NCBI GenBank assembly: GCA_003220955.1
Contig: QHTW01000048.1
Location: 1 to 32,510, forward strand
Origin: Gemmatimonadota bacterium
Lineage (GTDB): Bacteria; Gemmatimonadota; Gemmatimonadetes; Gemmatimonadales; GWC2-71-9
Reading direction: 5' to 3'
Length of the DNA stretch: 32,510 nucleotides
Made by a program: the position numbers and the translations under genes. Positions 1-7,980 of this stretch are shown here, piece after piece. The notes below the pieces were generated by a model that was given only the letters and a program-made list of their open reading frames with translations, did not search any database and had not been told where the DNA came from. How positions within the stretch are numbered: the stretch's first letter is position 1; every line of letters starts with the position of its first letter.

Positions 1-1
1 C

Positions 2-139
2 TCAGCGATCCGTTGTTTCGAGCGTTTTGGCGAGGTCCGACGAAGCTGCTGACGAATGCGATCCTGATGGGGCCGAATCGGTAACCTCAATGACGGCAGG
101 GACCCCAAAGGCGGCAAAGGGGGTACCCGTGCCGCCCAT
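2..139 (-). CDS. Possible small ORF, 45 codons, unrecognised
   Basis: An ATG at 139 opens a 45-codon frame that ends in TGA at 2-4, downstream of the PDZ gene on the same strand. A purine-rich AGAAGGG lies about 5 bases before the ATG, which is a fair ribosome site. The product is rich in Ser, Ala and Thr, has no hydrophobic segment, and resembles no family I know. It could equally be untranslated 3' sequence or the start of a gene broken by an indel near the window edge. Confidence 0.2.
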   Translation of the reverse strand: MGGTGTPFAAFGVPAVIEVTDSAPSGSHSSAASSDLAKTLETTDR

Positions 140-153
140 GCCGCCCTTCTGCT

Positions 154-1125
154 TTAGATCACCCGGCTCGTCCGAATCACGTCGCGAATCTTCTGCATCG
201 GCAGCCGCAGCTGCTGACGGATTCTCGGCGCCACGCGGAACCAGCTCGGCTCCTCGTGCATCCGCGGTGCCACCTTGTAGTAGCGGTTCTCGTGCTCCGG
301 CACCTTCCAGGTCACGTTCACGTGCTTCTGCTTGCGTAGCACGTCCAGCGTGACGGTTTCTCCGGTGTCATAGGAGCGCAGGATTCGCATTGCCTGCTCC
401 GGTGACGCGGGCTTGCGGCCCCCGATCGACACGATCACATCGCCGCCTTTGAGCGCGAGCGAGGAATCTTCCGGCGCCCTCACGACCAGGACGCCTTCCC
501 GCGTGCCGAAATAGTCGCCGAGATCGGGATTCAGCTTCACCATCTCGATGCCACCCCAGGGGCTCCCAAACGCGAACCCGAATGCCCCGCCCTCCGGCAT
601 CTCCATCCTGGGCATCTCGAAGCGTCCCATATCGGGCATTTCCATGTGACCGGTCCAGCCGGGGCCGCCGAGGTCCTCTGCAACGAGCGTGGCTTTGCGG
701 TTGTCGTTCCCGCGCCGGTACTCGACCCGCGCGGTATCGCCCGGCTCCAGCTTCCGTGCCAGCTCGATCAACTTCATGCCAGGCCCGGAGTCCTCGTCGT
801 TTTCCGCGCGCGCGCCACCGAGGTCGGTGCCGTTGAACCGCGTGATGACATCCCCAACCTTGAGTCCAGCCTTGTCGGCCGGCCCGTCCGGCGTGATGCC
901 ATCGATGCGCGCGCCAACCTTGTCGCGCGTTGCGTCCGAGCGGGGATCCACGATCACGCCGATGCGACCGCGGTTGTCATTGAGCGTATAGACGCCGAAC
1001 GGTCCATCCCGGGTCTCGACCCGCACGCGCGGTCGAGTCGCTCGCCGCGGCGTTCCCTGCGTCGACGCCGCGGCGGGTAACATCAGACAAACGGCAAACG
1101 CGGCCAAAGTCCAATTACGCATCAT
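154..1125 (-). CDS. Exported protein with two PDZ domains
   Basis: A 323-residue protein that begins with a signal peptide (Arg-Asn, then a hydrophobic run, cleavage near AAASTQG), so it should act in the periplasm. PDZ domain 1 covers roughly residues 45-145 and carries the usual GxxADKAGLKVGDVI carboxylate-loop region. A methionine-rich linker (about 155-185) leads to PDZ domain 2 (about 205-275), with LALKGGDVIVSIGG. No protease domain is present, so this is a PDZ-only binding protein rather than a DegP or CtpA enzyme. A GGAG ribosome site precedes the ATG. It lies 18 bp after the anti-sigma gene in the same operon, so a role in sensing or relaying envelope stress to that sigma system is reasonable but inferred. 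Confidence 0.82.
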   Translation of the reverse strand: MMRNWTLAAFAVCLMLPAAASTQGTPRRATRPRVRVETRDGPFGVYTLNDNRGRIGVIVDPRSDATRDKVGARIDGITPDGPADKAGLKVGDVITRFNGTDLGGARAENDEDSGPGMKLIELARKLEPGDTARVEYRRGNDNRKATLVAEDLGGPGWTGHMEMPDMGRFEMPRMEMPEGGAFGFAFGSPWGGIEMVKLNPDLGDYFGTREGVLVVRAPEDSSLALKGGDVIVSIGGRKPASPEQAMRILRSYDTGETVTLDVLRKQKHVNVTWKVPEHENRYYKVAPRMHEEPSWFRVAPRIRQQLRLPMQKIRDVIRTSRVI

Positions 1126-1143
1126 CAGCTCTCCTTCAGGCTC

Positions 1144-1728
1144 TTAGAGCCCGACGTAGCGAGCGCGTGTCGCGCGTGCGTTCACCAGCTCGCGCATCAA
1201 CCCCACACGCTCCTGCCAAAGTTTGACCAGTTCGGCATCCCGGACGTTCTGTTCGTGCTGCGCCAGGGTGCCATCGAGAACGGAAATCCGATCTTCGAGC
1301 TCGGCCACGACGGCCGCCGCATGACCGCTCAACACGCGGCCGTCGATATCGAATTGCTGCAGGGAATCTTCGAGCGTAGCGGACTGCTGCTTCGCCTGAT
1401 TCAACTCGGCGTGCAGCTTGCCCTGCTCCCCGCCCGGCGGCTGTACCAGAAGGACTGCGGCAATCGTGGCGGCGAGGGCGAGGCTGCCCGTCCAGGTCCC
1501 CCACGTGCGACGGCGGCGGGAGCGCTCGGCGCGCAGCGCCGCTTGAATGGTGGGCCAGCGGTCGCGCGGTGGGTGCAGCGCCGGCAAGGCTTTCAGCTGC
1601 GCGACCCGCTGGTACAGCGCCTCGAGCTCCGCCTGACACGCAGCGCAGGTGGTGATGTGCCGGCGTGCCCACACCGACGCCTCACCTGCCCGCAAGGCTC
1701 CCAGATCTTCCATCGTGCAATGCATCAT
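1144..1728 (-). CDS. Zinc-binding anti-sigma factor (ZAS/zf-HC2 type), single-pass membrane protein
   Basis: A 194-residue protein with an N-terminal cytoplasmic HxxxCxxC motif (His24, Cys28, Cys31), the signature of zinc-associated anti-sigma domains. A basic stretch (RSRRRR) and one transmembrane segment (about 79-96) follow. The C-terminal half (about 100-180) is rich in Glu, Gln, Leu and Ala and looks like a periplasmic coiled coil. The start codon overlaps the stop of the upstream sigma gene (ATGA), the classic arrangement for a sigma factor and its cognate inhibitor. Family knowledge: such proteins hold the ECF sigma at the membrane until a signal releases it. The signal is unknown here; the following PDZ protein is the natural candidate partner. 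Confidence 0.85.
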   Translation of the reverse strand: MMHCTMEDLGALRAGEASVWARRHITTCAACQAELEALYQRVAQLKALPALHPPRDRWPTIQAALRAERSRRRRTWGTWTGSLALAATIAAVLLVQPPGGEQGKLHAELNQAKQQSATLEDSLQQFDIDGRVLSGHAAAVVAELEDRISVLDGTLAQHEQNVRDAELVKLWQERVGLMRELVNARATRARYVGL

Positions 1729-2255
1729 GCTTGCGCTCCTTCATCGAGCATCCGCCGCAGCCGAGCGTGGGCTCGCGCGAGCTGCGACTTGGAAAAACTC
1801 ACCGTCTTCCCCATCTGGTCCGCGATCTCTTCGTGTGTGTATCCCTCGACGTCGTGCAGCCACACGACCGCGCGCGATGTTTCGGATAACCGGTCGAACG
1901 CTCGCTCCAGATCGAGGTTCGCCGCGACGTGCATTCCCGGTTTGCCCGGCTCTTCGTCCAGCGATTCCGTCTCGCGAACCTGCTCGCGACGAATGCGCAT
2001 CAACGCCTTGGTCGTCGCGATACGGCGGATCCAGCCCCACAGATAGCCTTCGCCGCGATACTGCTTGATATTGCGCACGACCTCGAGAAACGTCTCCTGC
2101 AACACGTCCTCCGCGTCCTCCGGCCGCCGCAGGATGCGCCGCACGAGATTGTAGACAGGCGTCTCGAAAGCCCGGTACAGGGCTTCGAGCGCTGCTTCAT
2201 CTCCGGCTTGCGCGCGGGCGACGATGACATCGGGAACGGCGAGGGCCACAGTCAT
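1725..2255 (-). CDS. ECF-type RNA polymerase sigma factor (sigma-70 family)
   Basis: A protein of 176 residues from the ATG at 2255. Region 2 spans about residues 15-85 (ALYRAFETPVYNLVRRIL, then AEDVLQETFLEV and a Trp-rich WGWIRRIA segment that helps melt the -10). Region 4 is in the last third (LSETSRAVVWLHDVEGYTHEEIA, then a helix-turn-helix ending in SQLARAHARLRR). Regions 1 and 3 are absent, as expected for ECF sigmas. A longer frame opens at 2354, but it would overlap the divergent gene and adds no conserved sequence, so I chose 2255. No Shine-Dalgarno motif is visible before this ATG. The TGA overlaps the ATG of the anti-sigma gene, so the two are translationally coupled. Confidence 0.88.
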   Translation of the reverse strand: MTVALAVPDVIVARAQAGDEAALEALYRAFETPVYNLVRRILRRPEDAEDVLQETFLEVVRNIKQYRGEGYLWGWIRRIATTKALMRIRREQVRETESLDEEPGKPGMHVAANLDLERAFDRLSETSRAVVWLHDVEGYTHEEIADQMGKTVSFSKSQLARAHARLRRMLDEGAQA

Positions 2256-2352
2256 GTCCGAAAAGTTAGATGCGACAACTACGTAGAAGGTCGCGAGTTG
2301 GCCTAGGGAATGGCATGGTTCCTTAACGCGTTGCGGCGGAGTAGCTTGCCGC
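2256..2352. promoter_or_regulatory. Divergent promoter region between ECF sigma gene and iron-transport gene
   Basis: These 97 bp must carry the promoters of both flanking genes. They hold an 8-bp palindrome CTACGTAG (about 2279-2286) and an imperfect inverted repeat GGAA-N8-TTCC (2307-2322). On the minus strand the same stretch reads GGAAC, like the -35 element of many ECF promoters, but I find no convincing -10 at the right distance. A purine-rich GGCGGAG lies before the plus-strand ATG at 2353. Confidence 0.3.
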
Positions 2353-3459
2353 ATGCCCCCAGCCGACGTGAAAGAATGGCTGCATCACTGGCAGGACGAA
2401 GCCGATGCGGCCTACCTCTATCTGGCCCTCGCCGGTCAAGAGTCCGATCCTCACCGCAAGGACGTCTACATCAAGCTTGCCGGTGTCGAGGAGCGGCACG
2501 TGCAGATGTGGAGCAAGCTCCTCGCTGAACACGGCCACAGGGTCGAGCACACCAAGCCTTCACTGAACGCTCGGTTGCGGGCCTGGTTCGGCCGCCGTTT
2601 CGGGACGCGTTATCTGCTTCCGATGCTGCTGCGGGAGGAGGGGGAAGAGGTCAAGGGCTACCTCAACCTGCACAAGGCCAGCCAGCTGCCGGACGCTCAG
2701 GAGGTGTCGCTCCAGCTCGCCAAAGAATCGGCGGCGCACGCGGGCACGCTCGCTGGTTTAGCCGGCAAGGGCGCCGAGCCGTGGCACAAGACCGGGTCGG
2801 GCGGCTTCCTGCGCAACGTGGTGTACGGGTTCAACGACGGCTTGACGGCGAATTTCGGTCTGGTCGCCGGCGTGATCGGCGCGGCGGTGCAGCCGCACGT
2901 CATCATGATCTCGGGGGTCGCAGGGATGATTGCTGACGCGCTCTCGATGGGATCGTCCGGGTACCTCGCGGCGAAGAGTGAGCAGGAGGTGTGGGAACAC
3001 GAGATCGCGATGGAGAAGGAAGAGATTCGCCTGATGCCGGAAGTGGAACAGGAGGAGATGGCCCTGCACTACGAGGCGAAAGGCGTGGACCCTCGGACGG
3101 CGCGCCGCATGGCGGAGGAAGTCATGCGCGATCCGGAGCGCGCGTTGGGCGAGCAGGTGCGCGACGAGCTGAAGATCGGCGAGGCGCACGCCACACCGTT
3201 CCGCGAGGGGTGGATCACCGGTGTGGCGACCGCTGTGGGCGCCTTCATTCCGGTCTTCCCCTTCCTCGTGCTCCAAGGGCGCGCCGCCATTTGGACGGCG
3301 TTTATCATCGCCATGTTGTCGCACTTTGCCGTGGGTGCCGCGCGCAGCTTCTTCACCGGCCGCGGTGTGATCCGCAGCGGCATTGACATGTTCGTCATTG
3401 GGGTGGGAGTCGCCGCGGTGGGCTATCTCGTCGGCGACCTAGTAGCGAAGGCGCTTTAG
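2353..3459 (+). CDS. mbfA: Ferritin-like/VIT fusion membrane protein (MbfA type), probable iron or manganese exporter
   Basis: A 368-residue, two-part protein. Residues 1-140 form a ferritin-like (rubrerythrin/erythrin) domain with candidate di-iron ligands Glu16, the ExxH pair Glu46/His49, and a later Glu and His in LAKESAAHAGTL. Residues 150-368 form a VIT1/CCC1 domain: NVVYGFNDGLTANFGLVAG, then ALSMGSSGYLAAKSEQE, a long cytosolic acidic/basic helix, and three C-terminal membrane segments. Family knowledge: MbfA of rhizobia exports iron from the inner membrane, and the ferritin part senses or oxidises Fe(II). The gene ends in a 4-bp stop-codon overlap with leuS on the other strand. Manganese as substrate cannot be excluded. 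Confidence 0.88.
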   Translation: MPPADVKEWLHHWQDEADAAYLYLALAGQESDPHRKDVYIKLAGVEERHVQMWSKLLAEHGHRVEHTKPSLNARLRAWFGRRFGTRYLLPMLLREEGEEVKGYLNLHKASQLPDAQEVSLQLAKESAAHAGTLAGLAGKGAEPWHKTGSGGFLRNVVYGFNDGLTANFGLVAGVIGAAVQPHVIMISGVAGMIADALSMGSSGYLAAKSEQEVWEHEIAMEKEEIRLMPEVEQEEMALHYEAKGVDPRTARRMAEEVMRDPERALGEQVRDELKIGEAHATPFREGWITGVATAVGAFIPVFPFLVLQGRAAIWTAFIIAMLSHFAVGAARSFFTGRGVIRSGIDMFVIGVGVAAVGYLVGDLVAKAL

Positions 3460-5855
3460 ACGACCAGATTGACGAGCCGGTCCTGCACGTAGATCACCTT
3501 TTTCACTTTCTGCCCGTCGACAAACTTCTTCACCACCTCGTCGGCGAGCACCCGCGCGAGAACATCCCGTTCCGCCATGCCCCGCGGCACAGTGAGGCGG
3601 GAGCGCAGCTTGCCGTTCACCTGCACGGCGATCTCGACGTTGCCGGCCGAGGCCAGGCGCTCGTCGTAGGAAGGCCAAGGCGCCTGGAACACTGATTCCT
3701 GGTTGCCTGACGCCTCCCACAATTCCTCAGCAATGTGGGGCGCGTAGGGCGCGAGCATGATCACGAGCGGCTCGAGGAGCTGCTTGCTCCCCGCTCCCCG
3801 CTCCCTGAGCTCGTTCACATACTCCATCATCGCTGCGATCGCCGTGTTGTACTGCAAGGCTTCGGTCTCGGCGGTGACCTTGCGAATGGTCCGGTGAAGC
3901 TTCTGCTCGGCCGCCGCGGCGCTTTTTGTCCCGCGCTCGTGAACGAGTGCCCAGACTTTCTCCAGGAAGCGCCGAATCCCGACGATGCCCTCGTCCCGGA
4001 AGTCGCCGCCTTCCTGGAAGGGGCCGAGGAACATGAGATACATGCGGAAAGTGTCGGCGCCCCATTCCTTGACATAGGTGTCCGGGACGACGACGTTGCC
4101 GCGCGACTTGGACATCTTCGCGCCGTCCTTCACGATCAGGCCGTGCGCCCGGAACTTCGGGTAGGGCGATTCGAACTGCACGTGGCCGAGATCGGACAAC
4201 ACGAGACAGATAAACCGCGCGTACAGCAGGTGGAGCACGGCGTGTTCGTTCCCACCGATGTAGCTCGAGACCGGAAGCCATTTCTTGGTGCGCGCCGGAT
4301 CGAACGGGCGGTCGGTGAACTCCGTCGACGGATACCGCAGGTGGTACCACGCTGAATCGAGAAACGTGTCGGAGACGTCGGTCTCACGCCGCGCCTGGCT
4401 CCCGCACTGAGGGCACTTCACGAAGTACCACTCTTCATGCCGGGCCAGCGGGCTGACGCCGGTATCGTCGGGGCGGAAATCCTCGATGTAGGGAAGCTCC
4501 ACCGGCAAGTCCTGCTCGGGAACCGGCACGACTCCACACTTCTCGCAGTAGATGATAGGAATCGGTGGTCCCCAGTAGCGCTGCCGCGAGATGCACCAGT
4601 CGTGCAGCCGGTACTGCACCCGCGGCGTGGCGAGGCCCCCCCCCCGCTCGGCGAGCCAGGCCACGATTTTCCGCCCACCCTCGACGCAGGGCGTCCCGTC
4701 GAAGGCACCCGAGTTCATCAGCACGCCGTCCTCGGAAACGATCGGCAACTTTTCTCCGGCGACGGCGACCACCTGCCGGATGGGGAGCTTGAACTGGGTG
4801 GCGAATTCGAAGTCGCGCTTATCGTGCGCGGGGACGGCCATGATCGCGCCGGTGCCGTACTCCATCAGCACATAGTCGGCGATCCAAATCGGAACGGCTT
4901 CGCCGGTAGCAGGATTTCGGGCATACGAGCCGATGAACACCCCGCTCTTGGTCTTCTCGCCCACCCGCCGCGAGACAACGTCCTTCGACTGCACTTCGCG
5001 CTGGTAGGCCTTCACCGTCGAGCGCTGCTCGACGGCCGTGAGCTCTTCCACGAACGGATGCTCCGGCGCAAGCACGAGGTAGGTCGCGCCGAACACCGTG
5101 TCGGGCCGCGTGGTGAAGACCGTGATCTTCTTGCCGCTCGGCGTCTCGAACATGAGCTCGGCACCGTCGCTCCGGCCGATCCAGTTCCGCTGGAGCAGGA
5201 CGGTGGAGGATGACCAGTCGAGGTTCTGGAGGTTCTCGAGGAGTCGCTCGGCGTAATTGGTGATTCGGAAAAACCATTGGTCGAGGAAGCGTTGTTCGAC
5301 CGGTGTGTCGCAGCGCTCGCAGCGGCCATCGATGACCTGCTCGTTGGCGAGCACCGTCTTGTCTTTGGGACACCAGTTCACCGCCGCCCGCTTCTTGTAT
5401 GCGAGCCCCGCCTTGAAGAGCTGGAGAAAGAGCCACTGCGTCCACTTGTAGTACGCGGGATCCGTCGTCGACAACTCGTGGCGCCAGTCGAACATGCCGC
5501 CGAAGCGGCGAAGCTGGCGCCGGAAGCTGGCGATGTTCTGGGGAATGAGCTTGGCTGGATTCGTCCCGATGTTGAGCGCGTAATTCTCGGAATGGATGCC
5601 GAACGCGTCGAACCCCATCGGCTCGAAGACGTCGAAGCCCTGGAGACGCTTGAAGCGGCCGTGGATGTCGGCGCCGACGAAGGCAAACATGTTCCCCACG
5701 TGTAGGCCCTCGGCCGACGGGTACGGAAACATCATGAGGTTGTAGAATGGCCGCGGCGCACGATCGAGGTCCGGCTCGTTCGTGTGGCGTTCGGCCCAGC
5801 GGGCCTGCCACTTTGCCTCGAGCGAAGCCGGATCGTAGCTTGGGATGTCTCGCAT
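3456..5855 (-). CDS. leuS: Leucyl-tRNA synthetase
   Basis: A 799-residue class I synthetase that charges tRNA-Leu in the cytosol. The N-terminal Rossmann half has the HIGH-type motif as LHVGN, followed by FEPMGFDAFGIHSENYAL. A Cys pair motif (CERC) and VNWCPKDKTVLANEQV lie in the zinc-region insert. The CP1 editing domain contains TTRPDTVFGATY and MAVPAHDKRDFEFA. DWCISRQRYWGPPIP and the KMSKS loop (AKMSKSRGNVVVPDTY) follow, then the anticodon-binding region and the small C-terminal domain (VQVNGKLRSRL). It is shorter than E. coli LeuRS (860), but all domains are present. The HVGN/HSENYAL version differs from the HVGH/PAENYA form of many bacteria and points to another LeuRS subgroup. The start is only 22 bp from the divergent chemoreceptor gene. 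Confidence 0.95.
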   Translation of the reverse strand: MRDIPSYDPASLEAKWQARWAERHTNEPDLDRAPRPFYNLMMFPYPSAEGLHVGNMFAFVGADIHGRFKRLQGFDVFEPMGFDAFGIHSENYALNIGTNPAKLIPQNIASFRRQLRRFGGMFDWRHELSTTDPAYYKWTQWLFLQLFKAGLAYKKRAAVNWCPKDKTVLANEQVIDGRCERCDTPVEQRFLDQWFFRITNYAERLLENLQNLDWSSSTVLLQRNWIGRSDGAELMFETPSGKKITVFTTRPDTVFGATYLVLAPEHPFVEELTAVEQRSTVKAYQREVQSKDVVSRRVGEKTKSGVFIGSYARNPATGEAVPIWIADYVLMEYGTGAIMAVPAHDKRDFEFATQFKLPIRQVVAVAGEKLPIVSEDGVLMNSGAFDGTPCVEGGRKIVAWLAERGGGLATPRVQYRLHDWCISRQRYWGPPIPIIYCEKCGVVPVPEQDLPVELPYIEDFRPDDTGVSPLARHEEWYFVKCPQCGSQARRETDVSDTFLDSAWYHLRYPSTEFTDRPFDPARTKKWLPVSSYIGGNEHAVLHLLYARFICLVLSDLGHVQFESPYPKFRAHGLIVKDGAKMSKSRGNVVVPDTYVKEWGADTFRMYLMFLGPFQEGGDFRDEGIVGIRRFLEKVWALVHERGTKSAAAAEQKLHRTIRKVTAETEALQYNTAIAAMMEYVNELRERGAGSKQLLEPLVIMLAPYAPHIAEELWEASGNQESVFQAPWPSYDERLASAGNVEIAVQVNGKLRSRLTVPRGMAERDVLARVLADEVVKKFVDGQKVKKVIYVQDRLVNLVV
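3786..3806. repeat. Three tandem 7-bp units inside leuS
   Basis: Three consecutive copies of GCTCCC(C/T) lie in the C-terminal helical part of leuS. On the coding strand they encode the loop around ERGAGSK, between two helices. Three units make 21 bp, so gain or loss of one set keeps the frame. Confidence 0.6.
4636..4645. repeat. Homopolymer of ten C inside leuS
   Basis: Ten consecutive C on the plus strand (G10 on the coding strand) encode the Gly triplet of AERGGGLATP, just before the conserved YRLHDWCISRQRYWG block. The frame stays correct on both sides, so the count is supported. A one-base slip would truncate an essential enzyme. Confidence 0.9.
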
Positions 5856-5868
5856 ACGGTGGTAAAAC
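5840..5868 (+). promoter_or_regulatory. Predicted sigma-70-type promoter for the chemoreceptor gene
   Basis: TTGGGA (5840-5845), a 17-bp spacer and TAAAAC (5863-5868) resemble TTGACA-N17-TATAAT. The ATG follows only 9 bases after the -10, so transcription would begin within about 3 bases of the start codon. The -35 lies inside the 5' end of leuS on the other strand. There is no Shine-Dalgarno motif, which agrees with a leaderless mRNA. Confidence 0.45.
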
Positions 5869-5877
5869 TAAACCCGA

Positions 5878-7980
5878 ATGGCCATCAAGTCACAGCAACT
5901 GCGACAGAGTTTTTTGGTTTCGGGGGGCGGTGCCGCCGTCCTCCTCGTCATCTTCGTCGCCTGGATCACGAGTAACCGCATCGGTTCTGTGCTCGAGCAG
6001 CAAGCCGACGAGCGCGGTCACGACGTGGCAACCCGTGCCGCCGCCATCGTCACGCAGTACGTCAAGGAGCGGCGGCGGGAAGTCGCCGTGTTGGCGAGCC
6101 AGCCGCAGCTCGTGGCGGCGGTTCAAGCCGCGGGCCAGGCGGCCGTCGCCCGCGGGCTCGATCGCACGCCGATTCCCGATCTCGAGCGCGCGTTCAACGC
6201 CAGCCGGCAGCTCGGCGCCGACCCGGTGCTGCAGGATTATCTCCGCGCCTACCCGGCGACGTCGGATTTTGCCGAGCTCATCGTCACGGAGAGCCACGGG
6301 TTGAACGTGGTCGCGTCCGAGCGCCCGTCGGATTTTGTGCAGCGCGACGAAGCCTGGTGGCAGCACGCGATCTCGGAAGGAAGCTTCGAAGGCCCAGCGG
6401 GGTTCGACTCCTCCGCGAACGCCGCCGCGATCGAGTTGGACATGGCCATTCGTCCGCCACGGGCGCGGCAGCCGCTTGGTGTGATCAAGACCGTGGTCGC
6501 GCTCAACAGGCTGACGGCGCTGCTCGGCACCCAGGAAGTCGCAGGGGGCACGTATCTCCAGTTGGTGGACGGCAGGGGCAACCTGCTCGTCGCGAAGGAT
6601 CCCGCCTTGTTGCTGCAAAACCTCCCGGACAAGGATCGCGTCCCGCTCGGCCCCGAACCGCGGTCCGCGCAGATCACAACCGTGCGGGGCGAGGACGAGC
6701 TGGTCGTCAGCGTGCCCGCGGGCCAATGGTGGGTGCTCTATCGCGAGCCGCTTGCCAGCGCATTCGCCGCGGCTCGCAGCGCGGAGCGGGCCGTCTGGCT
6801 CGGGGCCCTGCTCGTCGCGGCCATCGCAGTCGGCGCGTTGTTCTGGCTGTCGCAACGACTCGGCCGCCTCGTCACCGAGCCGGTCCGCGCGGCGGGCGCG
6901 ATCGCGAGCCGCGTCGCCGGAGGCGACCTCTCCGTGACCGTCGCGACCCATCGTGCCGAGGCGACGGAAGTCGCGGAGCTGATGTCCTCCGTCCATTCGA
7001 TGGTCGTGGCCTTACGGCGGCTGGTTGGCGCGATCCGCGCCGCGGCGGACGAAGCCGCCGCTATGGCCACGGAGATCTCCGCTTCGACTGAAGAGATGAG
7101 TGCCTCGACCGAGGAGATGGCGGCCACGTCCCAGGACCTCTCGCGGCGCGCGGGTGAGCAGGCGCAACTGGTCCGTGCCGCGGCGGATGACGCGGCGCGC
7201 ATCCTCCAGATTGCCGCAAAACTCGCGCAGGGGGCGGAGGAGGCCGCGCGCCGCAACGCCGACCTGTCGGCGCTGGCGCGACGCCACAAGGAGGGTCTGG
7301 ACGAGAGCACGGTGCGTCTCGCCAAGGTGGCCGAGGAGGTTGCGAAGGGCGCGGCCGAAGCAGAGACGCTGATGCAGGCGACGGCCAAGATTCAGACATT
7401 CGTGGCGCAAACGAAGGCCGTCGCGACCCAGACGAATATGCTCGCGCTCAACGCCGCGATCGAGGCGGCGCGCGCGGGTCCGCAAGGCCGTGGCTTTGCC
7501 GTTGTCGCCGACGAAGTGCGCAAGCTCGCGTCGGTCGCGGCGGGAGCGGCCGGGGCAACGGCCGACACGGTGCGCGAAGTGCTCGCGCGCGTGCAGGCGA
7601 CTCGCGACCGCCTGGTGCGCCTCGCCGAAGGCGCCAGCGCCGTCCGGGAAGCTTCGCAAACCGCGGCGCAAGGTCTGGCGACGGTGGCCGGTGAGGCCGA
7701 CGCCAACGCCACCTGGAGCCGCGAAATCGCTCAGTCGGCCGCCGAGCTGCGCTCGCTCGTCGAAGAAATCGCGGGCCGCCTCACGACGGTCACGGAACAA
7801 ACCGACACGCTGCTCGCATCGGCCGAAGAGCTTGCGGCCTCGGGCGAGGAGCAGAGCGCCTCGACTCAGGAAATCGCCTCGTCGGCCAATCAGCTCGCGG
7901 AAGCGGCCGATCGCCTCACGGGCGCCGTGAAGTCATTTCGATTGTTGGCCGACGAGGTGCAGCCGCAGGCCGCCGATTAG
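5878..7980 (+). CDS. Methyl-accepting chemotaxis protein
   Basis: A 700-residue membrane chemoreceptor. Transmembrane segment 1 is at about residues 12-31. A large periplasmic sensor (about 32-300, the size of a double-Cache domain) follows, then transmembrane segment 2 (about 305-327), a HAMP linker, and a long cytoplasmic helical bundle. The kinase-contact tip lies at about residues 518-552, with [16 protein letters not shown] and [16 protein letters not shown], close to the family consensus. Gln/Glu-rich segments such as [19 protein letters not shown] and [18 protein letters not shown] match methylation helices. No pentapeptide tether for CheR is seen at the C-terminus. No che genes are nearby, so its ligand and array are unknown. 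Its stop overlaps the converging dimethylargininase stop (TTAG). Confidence 0.93.
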   Translation: MAIKSQQLRQSFLVSGGGAAVLLVIFVAWITSNRIGSVLEQQADERGHDVATRAAAIVTQYVKERRREVAVLASQPQLVAAVQAAGQAAVARGLDRTPIPDLERAFNASRQLGADPVLQDYLRAYPATSDFAELIVTESHGLNVVASERPSDFVQRDEAWWQHAISEGSFEGPAGFDSSANAAAIELDMAIRPPRARQPLGVIKTVVALNRLTALLGTQEVAGGTYLQLVDGRGNLLVAKDPALLLQNLPDKDRVPLGPEPRSAQITTVRGEDELVVSVPAGQWWVLYREPLASAFAAARSAERAVWLGALLVAAIAVGALFWLSQRLGRLVTEPVRAAGAIASRVAGGDLSVTVATHRAEATEVAELMSSVHSMVVALRRLVGAIRAAADEAAAMATEISASTEEMSASTEEMAATSQDLSRRAGEQAQLVRAAADDAARILQIAAKLAQGAEEAARRNADLSALARRHKEGLDESTVRLAKVAEEVAKGAAEAETLMQATAKIQTFVAQTKAVATQTNMLALNAAIEAARAGPQGRGFAVVADEVRKLASVAAGAAGATADTVREVLARVQATRDRLVRLAEGASAVREASQTAAQGLATVAGEADANATWSREIAQSAAELRSLVEEIAGRLTTVTEQTDTLLASAEELAASGEEQSASTQEIASSANQLAEAADRLTGAVKSFRLLADEVQPQAAD

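Noticed and set aside
2300-2352. ECF-type autoregulated promoter (GGAAC on the minus strand)
   Set aside because: The -35-like GGAAC is there, but no CGTC or similar -10 lies 16-17 bp downstream, so the match is likely chance.
2256-2354. Longer ECF sigma protein starting at 2354
   Set aside because: It would fill the only gap shared with the divergent gene and adds no region 1 homology. The ATG at 2255 gives a normal ECF length.
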